A stretch of 58,375 nucleotides of DNA from Pseudomonas lactucae (GTDB taxonomy: Bacteria > Pseudomonadota > Gammaproteobacteria > Pseudomonadales > Pseudomonadaceae), in NCBI RefSeq assembly GCF_016937615.1, contig NZ_JAFHKI010000091.1, forward strand, positions 1-58,375, read 5' to 3'. Below, in pieces: positions 35,298 through 45,380 of the stretch (the first letter of the stretch is position 1; each line of letters starts with the position of its first letter). Under the pieces are notes generated by a model. It was not told the DNA's origin. It did not search any database and worked only from the letters and a program-made list of their open reading frames with translations. A program made the position numbers and the translations under genes.

Positions 35298-36485
35298 TCA
35301 AGAAGCCAGTGGCGATACTTGCCAAAGCCCGTTCTGCAGAATCAATTGCCGGTCGCAGTCCGCTTCACGGGCGGCGGCCAATGGCTGGCCAGGCAAAGCC
35401 TGGACAACACGCTGACCCTCACTGCGCAACTGGCACACCTGCTGCCAGAGTGCTGCGTCCGTACTGTCGGGCATCCAGATGCCACCAGACGGCAGCTCGA
35501 CCTCAGCACGCCCCAGGGTCACCAGGGTTTTCAAATCGGTGGAGAAACCGGTGGCCGGACGCGCACGACCGAAGTCGGCACCGATATCGTCATAACGACC
35601 ACCTTGGGCGATGGCCTGGCCAACACCCGGAACGAACACCGCGAACACCACACCCGTGTGGTAGTGGTAACCGCGCAACTCGCCCAAATCAAAGTACAAC
35701 GGCAACTGCGGGAAACGCGCGGACAACCGCTCGGCAATCGCCAGCACGTCGTACAATGCCGCCAACACTGGCGCCGGCGCATTCGCCAGGCGCTCACGGG
35801 CAGCGACCAGCACCTCAGGACCACCGCACAGATTGACCAGCGCCCGCAGCATGCCGGCCAGGTCGGCAGGCACGCCCTCGGTCAGGGCAATGACCTCATC
35901 GATGGCCTTGCGTTGCAGGGCATCGAACAACTGTTGCTCCACTTCACCGGACAAACCGGCGGCGCGCGCCAGGCCACGGTAAATACCGACGTGACCCAGG
36001 TCCATGTGAACATCCGGTACGTCAGCGAGTTGCAGCATGGCCAGCATCAAGCTGATCACTTCAACGTCGCTGCTCGGGCTTGCGTCGCCGTACAACTCGG
36101 CGCCCAACTGAATCGGGCTACGGGACGACGACAAGGCGCGCGGCTGGGCGTGCAGTACGCTGCCGGCGTAGCACAGGCGGCTCGGGCCTTCGCGACGCAG
36201 GGTGTGCGCATCGATACGCGCCACTTGCGGCGTGATGTCGGCACGAAAACCCATTTGCCGGCCCGATTGCGGGTCGATGACCTTGAAGGTGCGCAGATCC
36301 AGGTCCTGGCCCGCACCGGTAAGCAGGGATTCCAGGTACTCGATATGGGGGGTCACGACAAACTCGTAACCCCAGCTCTGGAACAGATCCAACACCTGGC
36401 GACGCGCTACTTCAATGCGCGCAGCCTCCGGTGGCAGTACTTCTTCGATGCCATCTGGCAGCAGCCAGCGGTCTACCGTTGCCAT
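35298..36485 (-). CDS. hisZ: ATP phosphoribosyltransferase regulatory subunit HisZ
   Basis: 395 residues, a catalytically inactive paralogue of histidyl-tRNA synthetase that partners with the short-form HisG in the first step of histidine synthesis. It has class II synthetase motif regions (FQSWGYEFVVTPHIEYLESL, then FRADITPQVARIDAH, and YHTGVVFAVFVPG with GGRYDDIGADFGRARPATGFS) but lacks the anticodon-binding domain. A clean ribosome site (AGGGGA) precedes MATVDRWLLP. It likely has its own promoter in the gap after the hflC terminator. purA follows in the same direction. Confidence 0.96.
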   Translation of the reverse strand: MATVDRWLLPDGIEEVLPPEAARIEVARRQVLDLFQSWGYEFVVTPHIEYLESLLTGAGQDLDLRTFKVIDPQSGRQMGFRADITPQVARIDAHTLRREGPSRLCYAGSVLHAQPRALSSSRSPIQLGAELYGDASPSSDVEVISLMLAMLQLADVPDVHMDLGHVGIYRGLARAAGLSGEVEQQLFDALQRKAIDEVIALTEGVPADLAGMLRALVNLCGGPEVLVAARERLANAPAPVLAALYDVLAIAERLSARFPQLPLYFDLGELRGYHYHTGVVFAVFVPGVGQAIAQGGRYDDIGADFGRARPATGFSTDLKTLVTLGRAEVELPSGGIWMPDSTDAALWQQVCQLRSEGQRVVQALPGQPLAAAREADCDRQLILQNGLWQVSPLAS

Positions 36486-36778
36486 TACGCCATTCCCCTA
36501 TGATCCGGGCGGCCAGCCCTCGGCCGAGCCTTGAGTGAAGCAGAAAATACCCGCAGCCTGCATAAACCACGCGCAAGAGCGACGTGACGAACGACCTGTC
36601 ACCGGCCTCGTCGGGCACCTTCCTCGAAAAACCTGTCACGTCTGCCGAATCAAACATGCAGACGCAAAAAAGCCGGGAATTTCCCGGCTGCCGCATCATA
36701 CACCCGTTTTCTGAAAGGATCACCCCGCCAGGCGTTTTAGCCGCCCGACGGAGTGTGTCCTACACAGTGACGAGCTGA
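36486..36778. other. Intergenic region between hflC and hisZ
   Basis: About 290 bases. It holds the hflC terminator hairpin and presumably a hisZ promoter. A 103-codon open frame crosses it but overlaps hisZ in another frame and looks non-coding. I expected a small DUF2065 membrane protein here, as in related genomes, and found none in any frame. Confidence 0.6.
36666..36688 (-). terminator. Rho-independent terminator after hflC
   Basis: Minus strand AGCCGGGAA-ATTCCCGGCT followed by TTTTTGCG, about 90 bases beyond the hflC stop. It marks the end of the hfq-hflX-hflK-hflC transcript. Confidence 0.88.
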
Positions 36779-37648
36779 TTACTTGGATTTTTCCAGGTAG
36801 CGGAAGAAATCGCTACTTGGGTCCAGCACCATGACGTCGGTTTTGTTCGCGAAGCTTTCACGGTAGGCACGCAGGCTACGGTAGAACGCGTAGAACTCCT
36901 GGTCCTGGCCGTAGGCCTTGGAGTAGATCGCCGCCGCCTGAGCATCACCATCACCACGGGTCTCTTCAGACTCGCGATACGCTTCCGCCAGCAGTACACG
37001 ACGCTGACGGTCGGCATCCGCACGGATACCTTCAGCCAACTCGTTACCCTTGGCGCGATGCTCGCGGGCCTCACGCTCACGCTCGGTGCTCATACGCTCG
37101 AACACGCTGCGGTTCACTTCCTTGGGCAGGTCGATAGCCTTGACCCGAACATCGACCACTTCGATGCCCAGCTCTTTTTCCGCCATCGTGTTCAGCGAGC
37201 GGGTGATATCCGCCATCAGCGCATCACGCTCACCGGAGACCACTTCGTGCAGGGTGCGCTTACCAAACTGGTCGCGCAGGCCCGACTCGAGACGACGCGA
37301 CAAGCGATCGTCGGCAAGCTGCTTGAGACCGGAGGTCGCGGTGTAGAAGCGCTCGGCATCCTTGACGCGCCACTTGGCGTAGGCGTCAACCATCACGGCT
37401 TTCTTTTCCAGGGTCAGGAAACGCTGTGTCGGTGCATCCAGGGTCATCAGGCGGGCGTCGAACTTGCGCACCTGGTTGACGTAGGGGACTTTCACATGCA
37501 GGCCCGGCTGGACGTCCGCCTGGACCACGCGACCGAATTGCAGCAGCACCGCGCGCTCGGTCTGAGCCACGATGTAGAAGCAGTTCCAGGCGGCGATGAC
37601 CACGACGACGCCCACAATCAGGGCGGTCAGCGATTTATTGCTCATCAA
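36779..37648 (-). CDS. hflC: HflC, membrane protease modulator (SPFH/prohibitin family)
   Basis: 289 residues. One N-terminal membrane anchor (LTALIVGVVVVIAAWNCFYIV) is followed by the SPFH/band 7 domain (ERAVLLQFGRVVQADVQPGLHVKVPY) and a long coiled coil (about 190-260) with REREAREHRAKGNELAEGIRADADRQRRVLLAEAYRE. It forms a complex with HflK that surrounds and regulates the FtsH protease. The ATG overlaps the hflK stop (ATGA). The C-terminus YLEKSK is a usual ending. Confidence 0.97.
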   Translation of the reverse strand: MMSNKSLTALIVGVVVVIAAWNCFYIVAQTERAVLLQFGRVVQADVQPGLHVKVPYVNQVRKFDARLMTLDAPTQRFLTLEKKAVMVDAYAKWRVKDAERFYTATSGLKQLADDRLSRRLESGLRDQFGKRTLHEVVSGERDALMADITRSLNTMAEKELGIEVVDVRVKAIDLPKEVNRSVFERMSTEREREAREHRAKGNELAEGIRADADRQRRVLLAEAYRESEETRGDGDAQAAAIYSKAYGQDQEFYAFYRSLRAYRESFANKTDVMVLDPSSDFFRYLEKSK

Positions 37649-38819
37649 CGACTCTCCCTGGTACGTGTTTGCTGTTGCAGCAAGTCAGCGGCCGCACGGG
37701 CACTCGCTTCGTTGGCAGCGGCATTGGAGCCGGCGGACGGTGCGCTGGAGCTGCTACGACCACCTTCGATCATCTTGTCCAGCGGCAGGTACAGCAGGTT
37801 GTTCTGCCCACCCTTGCTGCCGGTCACGAGGACCTTGCTGGTGTTGCTGAAGACTTCCTGCATGGTGTCCAGGTACAGACGCTCACGAGTCACTTCAGGG
37901 GCCTTGCGGTACTCGGCCACCAGCTTGGTGAAACGATCCGCCTCACCCTTGGCGCGGGAGACCACTTCGTCGCGGTAACCGTTGCATCCTCAAGGATGCG
38001 CTGGGCCTGACCACGCGCTTCCGGCACGACGCCGTTGGCGTAGGTTTCCGCCTGGTTGCGCGAACGCTGCTCGTCTTCACGGGCGCGGATCACGTCGTCG
38101 AAGGCTTCCTGCACTTCACGCGGTGCCGCTGCGCTCTGTACGTTCACCTGGGTGACGGTGATACCGGTGCGATAGGTATCGAGGAACCGTTGCAGGCGCT
38201 CCTTGATTTCGCTGGCCATCAATTCACGACCTTCGGTCAGCACCTGATCCATGGCGGTGGAACCCACCACGTGGCGCAGGGCGCTTTCGGTTGCGTGTTG
38301 CAGGCTGATCTCCGGCTGATCAACGTTCAGCACGAAGTCCTGCAGGTTACTGATTTTGTACTGCACGGTCAGCGGCACTTCGACGATGTTCTCGTCTTCG
38401 GTCAGCATCTGGCCCTGCTTGGTGTAGGCACGCTCACGCGTGACGTTCTCCATGTACTTCTTATCGATCGGCGGGAAGTAGATGTTCAGGCCCGGACCGA
38501 CCGTCTCGTAGTACTTGCCGAAGCGCAGCACCACGGCCTGCTCCTGTTCGTCGACTACGTAGACAGCGCTGTACAGCCAGACGGCCGCCAGCACGACAAG
38601 ACCCAGGCCCAGCAGGCCGTAGCCGCCGCCCTTGCTTGTGCGACCGCCGTCGTCACCACCGCGTTTTTTCCCACCACCGAACAACCCATTCAGGCTTTCC
38701 TGCAGCTTTCGGAAGGCCTCGTCGAGATCTGGTGGCCCCTTGCGGTCGCCATTATTGCGGCGTTTACCACCCCAAGGATCCTGATTATTCGAGTTGCCAC
38801 CCGGCTCATTCCAAGCCAT
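37645..38819 (-). CDS. hflK: HflK, membrane protease modulator (one apparent frameshift)
   Basis: Restored length is 391 residues. The Gly/Asn-rich N-terminus (MAWNEPGGNSNNQDPWGGKRR) is typical of HflK. One membrane segment at about 73-92 (LLGLGLVVLAAVWLYSAVYVV) precedes the SPFH domain (EQEQAVVLRFGKYYETVGPGLN). As sequenced, frame is lost near 37982: QRILEDA should run into NGYRDEVVSRAKGEADRF. One missing A in GCAAACGG explains it, and the restored protein ends RTRESR with a stop overlapping the hflC start. A GGAG site supports MAWNEPGG as the start. It partners with HflC on FtsH. The break is probably a sequence error. Confidence 0.92.
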
Positions 38820-38914
38820 AGCGCTCTCCATCTGATAAAGCAAAGACGCACCCACGGCGCGCGACCAATGCTACAGAATGCCTGCTACTGCGGCACAACC
38901 GCTTTCGGAGGCTT

Positions 38915-40216
38915 TTATTGCAAAGTGTGTTGTTCGATGAACTCTGCCGGAACCACACCTTCACGGCTGACCAGCCGATTCAGTTCCGAGCGCGGCAATC
39001 GAACGGCCAGCAAGCTGACACCTTCTTCGTCGTGTTCTTCTTTCTGTACCGCGCCCAGCTCGAAAAACTGTGCACGCAGTCGAGCAAAACGCTGAGGCAA
39101 GCGCAAGGTGCCGACGAACAAATCGCTGCCGAGCAGTTCGGCAATGGCTTGTTCAAGCAGCTCCAAACCACTGCCATCGCGCGCCGACAGCCATACCCGC
39201 TGGGGCTTGCCGTTCTCGTCGCGCTGGATTTGTGGCTCAACGCCTTCAAGCAAATCGAGTTTGTTATAGACCTCGAGGATCGGCAAGTCCTGGGCCCCGA
39301 TCTCGCCCAGCACCACCATCACCTGCTCGATCTGCAACATGCGATCCGGTTCAGCCGCATCGATCACGTGCAACAGCAGGTCGGAATTGCTCGACTCTTC
39401 GAGCGTAGACCGAAATGCCTCGACCAGCTTGTGGGGCAGGTGACGGATGAAACCCACGGTATCGGCCAGGACAATCGGCCCCAGGTCGTCGATGTCCAGA
39501 CGGCGCAAGGTCGGATCGAGGGTGGCGAACAGTTGGTCGGCCGCATACACATCGGACTTGGTCACGTTGTTGAACAGCGTGGACTTGCCGGCGTTGGTGT
39601 AGCCCACCAGGGAAACGGTCGGGATATCCGCACGCGAACGGCCGCGTCGCGATTGCTCGCGCTGGCTGCGTACTTTTTCGAGGCGGCCCTTGATCTGGCG
39701 CAGGCGAACCCGCAGCAGGCGCCGGTCGGTTTCAAGTTGGGTTTCACCCGGGCCGCGCATGCCGATACCGCCACCTTGACGCTCAAGGTGAGTCCAGCCG
39801 CGAACCAGCCGGGTGCTCATGTGGTCAAGCTGGGCCAGTTCAACCTGGAGCTTGCCTTCATGGGTACGGGCGCGCTGGGCGAAAATATCGAGAATCAGGC
39901 CGGTACGGTCGATCACGCGACACTCGAAAACACGTTCGAGGTTACGTTCCTGACTGGGCGTGAGGGTGTGATTGAAGATCACCAGATCGGCTTCTTCGGC
40001 GTGGACCAGGTCGCGCAATTCCTCGACCTTGCCGCTGCCAATCAGAAATTTGGCGGTTGGCCGATGACGCGGCACGTTAAAAAACGCAACGGTCTCGGCG
40101 CCGGCCGAATTTGCCAACTCCTGAAACTCCTGCGGATCTTCGCGCGCCTCAGGGTCCTGTCCATCCAAGTGAACGAGGATCACTCGCTCACCACCACCGT
40201 GGCGCTCAAAGAACAA
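38915..40216 (-). CDS. hflX: GTPase HflX
   Basis: 433 residues. The N-terminal HflX domain (VILVHLDGQDPEAREDPQEFQELA), a helical linker with GPGETQLETDRRLLRVRLRQIK and the TRAFAC G domain follow in order: G1 GYTNAGKSTLFN, G3-type DTVGFIRHLP, G4 NKLD and G5 SARDGSG. HflX splits stalled ribosomes and acts in stress recovery. The gene begins 12 bases after hfq, the conserved gammaproteobacterial arrangement. The frame opens MFFERHGGGERVIL; the start is not firmly fixed by a strong ribosome site because it falls near the hfq stop. Confidence 0.96.
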   Translation of the reverse strand: MFFERHGGGERVILVHLDGQDPEAREDPQEFQELANSAGAETVAFFNVPRHRPTAKFLIGSGKVEELRDLVHAEEADLVIFNHTLTPSQERNLERVFECRVIDRTGLILDIFAQRARTHEGKLQVELAQLDHMSTRLVRGWTHLERQGGGIGMRGPGETQLETDRRLLRVRLRQIKGRLEKVRSQREQSRRGRSRADIPTVSLVGYTNAGKSTLFNNVTKSDVYAADQLFATLDPTLRRLDIDDLGPIVLADTVGFIRHLPHKLVEAFRSTLEESSNSDLLLHVIDAAEPDRMLQIEQVMVVLGEIGAQDLPILEVYNKLDLLEGVEPQIQRDENGKPQRVWLSARDGSGLELLEQAIAELLGSDLFVGTLRLPQRFARLRAQFFELGAVQKEEHDEEGVSLLAVRLPRSELNRLVSREGVVPAEFIEQHTLQ

Positions 40217-40228
40217 AGGAGACTCCTA

Positions 40229-40489
40229 TCAGGCGTTACCTGGCTCAGCGTCAACTGCATCATCACCTGCTGCGCTAGGCAGACGGATTGGACGAACAGG
40301 GACGACTGTCGAGATAGCGTGCTTGTAAACCATCTGGCTGACGGTGTTTTTCAGCAGGATCACGAACTGGTCGAACGACTCGATCGTGCCTTGCAGCTTG
40401 ATACCGTTGACCAGATAGATGGAAACCCCCACTTTCTCTTTACGTAAAGTATTCAAGTAAGGGTCTTGTAGCGAATGCCCTTTTGACAT
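40229..40489 (-). CDS. hfq: RNA chaperone Hfq
   Basis: 86 residues. The Sm1 motif (VSIYLVNGIKLQGTIESFDQFVILL) and Sm2 motif (VYKHAISTVVP) are intact, with proximal-face Gln8 in HSLQDPYLN. The C-terminal tail is short, as usual in Pseudomonas. Hfq forms hexamers that pair small RNAs with mRNAs and, with Crc, block translation of catabolic genes. I used MSKGHSLQ as the start because AAAGGAG lies 8 bases upstream. The 94-base gap after miaA is room for hfq's own promoter. Confidence 0.99.
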   Translation of the reverse strand: MSKGHSLQDPYLNTLRKEKVGVSIYLVNGIKLQGTIESFDQFVILLKNTVSQMVYKHAISTVVPVRPIRLPSAAGDDAVDAEPGNA

Positions 40490-40583
40490 GTGCCGCACTC
40501 CTTTAAGGATCAATAATAAAAAATCGGAAAATAGGTAGCTCAGGGCCGTCACACCCCCAAGGATAGACGGCAATTGCAAGGAC

Positions 40584-41555
40584 TCAGCTCAATATGGAGA
40601 CCGTTCCCAAGTATTTCAAGGCGCGTGACAGATTGTCGCTGTCCAGGCTGTCCAACCAGTGCAAATCGCTCCAACTGCGCAGCCAGGTGAACTGGCGCTT
40701 TGCCAATTGGCGCGTGGCAATGATGCCGCGCTCCTGCATTTCGGCTGACGTCAGCTTGCCATCCAGATGATCCCAGACTTGGCGGTAGCCTACAGCACGT
40801 ATCGAAGGCAGCCCTGGATGCAGGTCACCTCGTGAACGCAGTGCTACGACCTCGTCGATAAACCCCTGTTCCAACATAATTGTGAATCTTTGTGCAATTC
40901 GTTCGTGCAGCACCTGGCGATTTGCCGGAGCAATCGCCAGATTTGCCACAGTATAGGGCAATTGTGACTGTCCAGATGCGCCTGCGTCAGCACTTTGCGC
41001 AGTTTGTTTCAGCCGCAGTTCAGTCATGGTCTGGCCGCTGACACGCCAGACTTCCAGCGCGCGACTGAGGCGCTGGGGGTCATTGGGGTGAATACGCGCC
41101 GCCGATACCGGGTCCACCGCCGCCAGCTGGTCGTGCAGGGCTTGCCAGCCAAGGCGTGCAGCCTCTTCTTCAAGTTCGGCGCGCACCTGGGCATCGGCGG
41201 CCGGCATGTCGGCCAAGCCTTCCTGCAAAGCCTTGTAGTAGAGCATCGTGCCGCCCACCAGTAGCGGGATATTGCCCCGCGCGGTGATTTCGGCCATGGC
41301 GGCCAGGGCATCGCTGCGAAAATCCGCGGCGCTATAGCTCTCGGCCGGGTCGATGATGTCGATCAGGCGATGCGGATGCTGGGCCAGCAGTGCTCTGGAA
41401 GGCTTGGCCGTGCCGATGTCCATACCCCGGTAAACCAGGGCAGAGTCGACACTGATCAGCTCGCACGGCAGCACCTTGGTCAGTTCGATGGCCAGGTCGG
41501 TCTTGCCCGCGGCCGTGGGGCCCATCAGGAAGATCGCGGGGGGCAAGGCACTCAT
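40584..41555 (-). CDS. miaA: tRNA dimethylallyltransferase MiaA
   Basis: 323 residues. It adds the dimethylallyl group to N6 of A37 in tRNAs reading UNN codons. The P-loop GPTAAGKTDLAIEL is at residues 11-24, then the conserved DSALVYRGMDIGTAKP, HRLIDIIDPAESYSAADF and LVGGTMLYYKAL, and QLAKRQFTWLRSW near the C-terminus. Its ATG overlaps the mutL stop (ATGA), so the start at MSALPPAIFLMG is firm; the longer open frame lies inside mutL. Confidence 0.98.
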   Translation of the reverse strand: MSALPPAIFLMGPTAAGKTDLAIELTKVLPCELISVDSALVYRGMDIGTAKPSRALLAQHPHRLIDIIDPAESYSAADFRSDALAAMAEITARGNIPLLVGGTMLYYKALQEGLADMPAADAQVRAELEEEAARLGWQALHDQLAAVDPVSAARIHPNDPQRLSRALEVWRVSGQTMTELRLKQTAQSADAGASGQSQLPYTVANLAIAPANRQVLHERIAQRFTIMLEQGFIDEVVALRSRGDLHPGLPSIRAVGYRQVWDHLDGKLTSAEMQERGIIATRQLAKRQFTWLRSWSDLHWLDSLDSDNLSRALKYLGTVSILS

Positions 41556-43474
41556 CAACGGCCGCGCAAAAACAATTTGTCCAGATCGTCCAGGCCCATC
41601 TGGGTCCAGGTTGGTCGGCCATGGTTGCACTGACCGCTGCGCTCGGTGTTCTCCATGTCTCGCAGCAAACCGTTCATTTCCGGCAGAGCCAGGCGGCGAT
41701 TGGCGCGAACGGCACCGTGACAGGCCATGGTGCCGAGCAATTCGTTGATATGCGCCTGGATACGGTCACTGGTGCCGTACTCCATCAGGTCCGCCAGCAC
41801 GTCAGCCACCAGTCGGTTGGCTTCGGCTTGTTTGAGCAAGGCGGGAATCTGGCGAATCGCCAGGGTTTCCGGGCCGAGGCGTTGCAGTTCGAAGCCCAGT
41901 TTCTGGAATACGCTGACATGTTCTTCGGCGCAATCGGCTTCGCGCTGGCTGACCGCCAGGGATTCCGGCACCAGCAGCGGTTGGCCGCTGAGGCCTTCGC
42001 TGGCCATGGCGATCTTCAGGCGTTCGTACATGATTCGCTCGTGGGCGGCATGCATATCCACCAACACCAGGCCGTGGGCGTTTTCCGCAAGGATATAAAT
42101 GCCCTTGAGCTGCGCCAGCGCATAACCCAGCGGCGGAATGTCCCCGCCGCCTTCCGGCAAGGACACCGCCGCGCCTGGCTCAGCCCCAGGCAGCGGCGCG
42201 AAGAACTCGCGATAGGCCGCCTGGGCCTCGGCTACCGGTACGGTCGATTGTGGACGCGGGGTGTATTGGTATTGATAACCCGCACCCGAGCCGGAACCCG
42301 GCGGCGACGAGTAGGAAGGCTGTGGCGATGGTGATTGCAGCAGGTTGCCCGCCAGGCTCATTTCACCTTGTGGGCCGAACTCTCCGGCTTCGGGGCCGCT
42401 GGGGCGCACCACCGCGGTCACAATCGGCGCCGACAGTTGATCATCCGGGCGCACATCGCCCAGAGCGCGATGCAAGGTGCCATACAGGAAGTCGTGCACC
42501 ATGCGCCCATCACGAAAGCGCACTTCGTGTTTGGTCGGGTGCACGTTGACGTCGACCACGGCAGGGTCGACCTCGAAAAACAGTACGAACGTCGGATGCC
42601 GCCCGTTGAACAGCACATCGCGATACGCCTGGCGCACCGCGTGGGCCACCAGTTTGTCGCGCACCGCGCGGCCGTTCACGAAGAAGTACTGCAAATCCGC
42701 CTGGCTACGGGAGAACGTCGGCAACCCGACCCACCCCCACAGACGCAGGCCATTGCGTTCGATCTCGATCGGCAGCGCCTGCTCCAGGAAGCCTGCACCG
42801 CAGATCGCCGACACACGACGTGCCCGCGCGGCCTCGTCATGGGCTTCGTGCAGGCTGAGGATGGTCTTGCCGTTATGGCGCAGGTGGAACGCCACGTCGA
42901 AACGCGCCAGGGCCAGGCGCTTGATGACTTCTTGCAGATGATCGAATTCGGTTTTTTCGGCTTTGAGGAATTTGCGCCGCGCCGGCGTGTTGAAGAACAG
43001 GTCGCGCACTTCCACCGAAGTGCCCACTGGGTGCGCCGCCGGCTGGACCCGAGGCGCCATGTCACGGCCCTCGGTTTCCACTTGCCAGGCCTGCTCGGCG
43101 TTGCGCGTGCGCGAGGTGAGGGTCAGGCGCGCCACGGAGCTGATCGACGCCAGAGCTTCACCGCGAAAACCCAGGCTCATCACCCGCTCAAGGTCTTCCA
43201 GGTCGCGGATCTTGCTGGTGGCGTGGCGGGCCAGGGCCAGCGGCAAGTCATCGGAAGAGATGCCGCTGCCGTCGTCGCGCACGCGCAACAGTTTGACACC
43301 GCCCTGCTCCACGTCGACATCGATGCGCTTGGCGCCGGAATCGATACTGTTTTCCAGCAGCTCCTTGATCACCGATGCGGGACGCTCGACCACCTCACCC
43401 GCAGCGATCTGGTTAGCCAGGCGCGGGCTGAGCAATTCAATGCGCGACCCGCTATCCAAGGTTGATTCGCTCAT
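41555..43474 (-). CDS. mutL: DNA mismatch repair protein MutL
   Basis: 639 residues. The GHKL ATPase domain has IAAGEVVERPASVIKELLENSID, DDGSGI and TSKI/GFRGEALASISSV. A variable proline/serine/glycine-rich linker (about 340-430) follows. The C-terminal dimerisation domain carries DMHAAHERIMYE (the endonuclease-type DxHAxxExxxxE motif with Met in place of Gln), ACHGAVRANRRL and QCNHGRPT. The C-terminal motifs suggest a nicking MutL. Stop/start overlaps with amiB (TAATG) and miaA (ATGA) show a tight operon. Confidence 0.98.
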   Translation of the reverse strand: MSESTLDSGSRIELLSPRLANQIAAGEVVERPASVIKELLENSIDSGAKRIDVDVEQGGVKLLRVRDDGSGISSDDLPLALARHATSKIRDLEDLERVMSLGFRGEALASISSVARLTLTSRTRNAEQAWQVETEGRDMAPRVQPAAHPVGTSVEVRDLFFNTPARRKFLKAEKTEFDHLQEVIKRLALARFDVAFHLRHNGKTILSLHEAHDEAARARRVSAICGAGFLEQALPIEIERNGLRLWGWVGLPTFSRSQADLQYFFVNGRAVRDKLVAHAVRQAYRDVLFNGRHPTFVLFFEVDPAVVDVNVHPTKHEVRFRDGRMVHDFLYGTLHRALGDVRPDDQLSAPIVTAVVRPSGPEAGEFGPQGEMSLAGNLLQSPSPQPSYSSPPGSGSGAGYQYQYTPRPQSTVPVAEAQAAYREFFAPLPGAEPGAAVSLPEGGGDIPPLGYALAQLKGIYILAENAHGLVLVDMHAAHERIMYERLKIAMASEGLSGQPLLVPESLAVSQREADCAEEHVSVFQKLGFELQRLGPETLAIRQIPALLKQAEANRLVADVLADLMEYGTSDRIQAHINELLGTMACHGAVRANRRLALPEMNGLLRDMENTERSGQCNHGRPTWTQMGLDDLDKLFLRGR

Positions 43475-44894
43475 TACTGTGCCGCCAATTCAGTGCCAGG
43501 GATGGTCAATACCTGTCCAACTTTCAATTCATCGGTTTGCAGATTGTTGGCGCTGCGCAAGGTCGCCGCCGACACCTGGAAGCGCACCGCCAGCATTGCC
43601 AGGGTGTCGCCGGGCTGGACGCGATGGTCACGCGAGCCCTGGGCGATTTTGCCGGAGTCACGCAGCCAGGCGATGTAAGTGCCCGGCGGCGGGTTCTGCT
43701 GGAAGAACTGGCGCACGCCAGCGCTGATGGAGCGCGCCAACGCCTGCTGGTGGCTGGCGCTGGCCAGCTTGGAGGCTTCGTTGGCGTTGGAGATAAAACC
43801 GGTTTCCACCAGGATCGACGGGATGTCCGGCGATTTCAGCACCATAAACCCGGCCTGCTCCACACGCTGTTTGTGCAGCGACGTCACGCGACCGATATTG
43901 CTCAGGACCTTCTGACCCACGTTCAGGCTGGAGGTCAGCGAGGCGGTCATCGACAGATCGAGCAAGACCCCGGCGAGCATCTTGTCCTTGTCATCGAGGG
44001 ACACATTACCGGCGCCACCGATCAAGTCGGAACGGTTTTCGCTGTCGGCCAGCCAACGGGCGGTCTCGGACGTCGCGCCGCGATCCGACAGGGCAAACAC
44101 CGAGGCACCAAACGCGGCGCTGGAGGGCGCGGCGTCCGCATGGATCGACACGAACAGGTCGGCGCCCTTCTTGCGCGCAATTTCGGTACGTCCGCGTAAC
44201 GGAATGAAGTAGTCGCCGGTACGGGTCAGTTCGGCGCGGTAGCCTTTCATGCCGTTGACTTGGCGCTGCAGCTCGCGGGCGATGGCCAATACCACGTCTT
44301 TTTCATGCTGGCCGCGTGAGCCGGAGGCGCCCGGGTCTTCACCGCCATGGCCGGCGTCGATCACTACGATGATGTCGCGCTTGCCGGCCGGCGCCGGTGG
44401 TGGCGGCGGCAATTTGACCTGGGGCTGTGACGGGTTGACCGGCACGGCCGGCACCGTCGCCACGCTCGGGGTCGGCGCAGGCGGCGGTGCGGCATCGGCG
44501 GCGTTGTCGAACAGGTCGACCACCAGGCGGTTTCCGTACTGGGCATTCGGGGCCAGGGAGAAGCTTTTCGGCGTCACCACCTTTTTCAGGTCGATGACCA
44601 CCCGCAAGTCGGTCGGCGTGCGCTGGGCCGAGCGCATGGAGGTGATCGGGGTGTTGGCCGTGGACACCTTCAACGCGCGGCCAGGGTCGCGCCGTTAATG
44701 TCGATGACCAGGCGATCAGGCGCCGTGAGGGTAAAAACACTGTGCTGGACCGGGCCAGACAGGTCGAACACCAGTCGCGTGTTATCCGGTGCTCGCCACA
44801 GGCGCACACTTTTCACCTGTGAAGCAGCCAGAGCATTGACAGTCATTGCCGCAAGCAACACCCCTACGACAGCAACCAACGCGCGAAAGCGCAT
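43474..44894 (-). CDS. amiB: N-acetylmuramoyl-L-alanine amidase AmiB (one apparent frameshift)
   Basis: Restored length is 473 residues. A signal peptide (MRFRALVAVVGVLLAAMTVNALA) is followed by an AMIN domain (about 25-125), a Pro-rich linker and the zinc amidase domain, with IVVIDAGHGGEDPGASG, DLFVSIHADAAPS and SPDIPSILVETGFISNANEA. A LysM peptidoglycan-binding domain (HRVQPGDTLAMLAVRFQVS) is at the C-terminus. The enzyme separates daughter cells by cutting the peptide from glycan. The frame breaks near 44675 where GATLAA should continue as PLKVSTANTPIT; one missing C restores it. The stop overlaps the mutL start (TAATG). I treat the break as a sequence error. Confidence 0.93.
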
Positions 44895-44909
44895 ACCTAA
44901 CCCCACCAA

Positions 44910-45380
44910 TTATTTGAATTCCAATGCCAGAGCCACACACCACGATTCACCGCGCGGGCTCTGGGGCAACAACTTCAGCTGACGTCCGTGCTCATGCGGC
45001 GTAATGGTAATGGTCAGGTCCGGCTTTGGCAAAAAGCCTGTGCCTTTATTTGGCCACTCGATCAGGCACAGCGCATCGTCCTCGAAATAATCACGGATGC
45101 CCATGAACTCCAGTTCTTCGGGGTCGACCAGCCGATAGAGGTCAAAGTGAAAAGCGCGCAGGTCGCCGATCTCATAAGGTTCGACCAAGGTAAATGTCGG
45201 ACTTTTCACCGCCCCGGCATGGCCCAAACCGCGGATGATCCCGCGTGACAGCGTGGTCTTGCCCGCCCCCAGATCGCCTTCGAGAAAGATCAGCCCCCGA
45301 CCCTGTGTGGCCCGCGCAAGACGATGACCAAACGCCACCATGGCGTCTTCATCGGCCAGGAAAAGGATTACTTCAGACAC
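44910..45380 (-). CDS. tsaE: tRNA threonylcarbamoyladenosine biosynthesis ATPase TsaE
   Basis: 156 residues. The P-loop GDLGAGKTTLSRGIIRGLGH and the Walker B-type LEFMGIRDYFEDDALCLIEWPNKG are typical of TsaE (YjeE). It drives the TsaB-TsaD complex that makes t6A37 in tRNAs reading ANN codons. The start overlaps nnrD by 13 bases, and amiB begins 15 bases after its stop. Confidence 0.97.
   Translation of the reverse strand: MSEVILFLADEDAMVAFGHRLARATQGRGLIFLEGDLGAGKTTLSRGIIRGLGHAGAVKSPTFTLVEPYEIGDLRAFHFDLYRLVDPEELEFMGIRDYFEDDALCLIEWPNKGTGFLPKPDLTITITPHEHGRQLKLLPQSPRGESWCVALALEFK

Noticed and set aside
33381..36503. 1040-codon plus-strand open frame across purA and hisZ
   Set aside because: It spans three real minus-strand genes and has no recognisable domain; only the GC-rich codon bias keeps it open.
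36412..36723. 103-codon minus-strand frame before hisZ
   Set aside because: Overlaps hisZ in another frame, includes a terminator hairpin and has no protein-like pattern.
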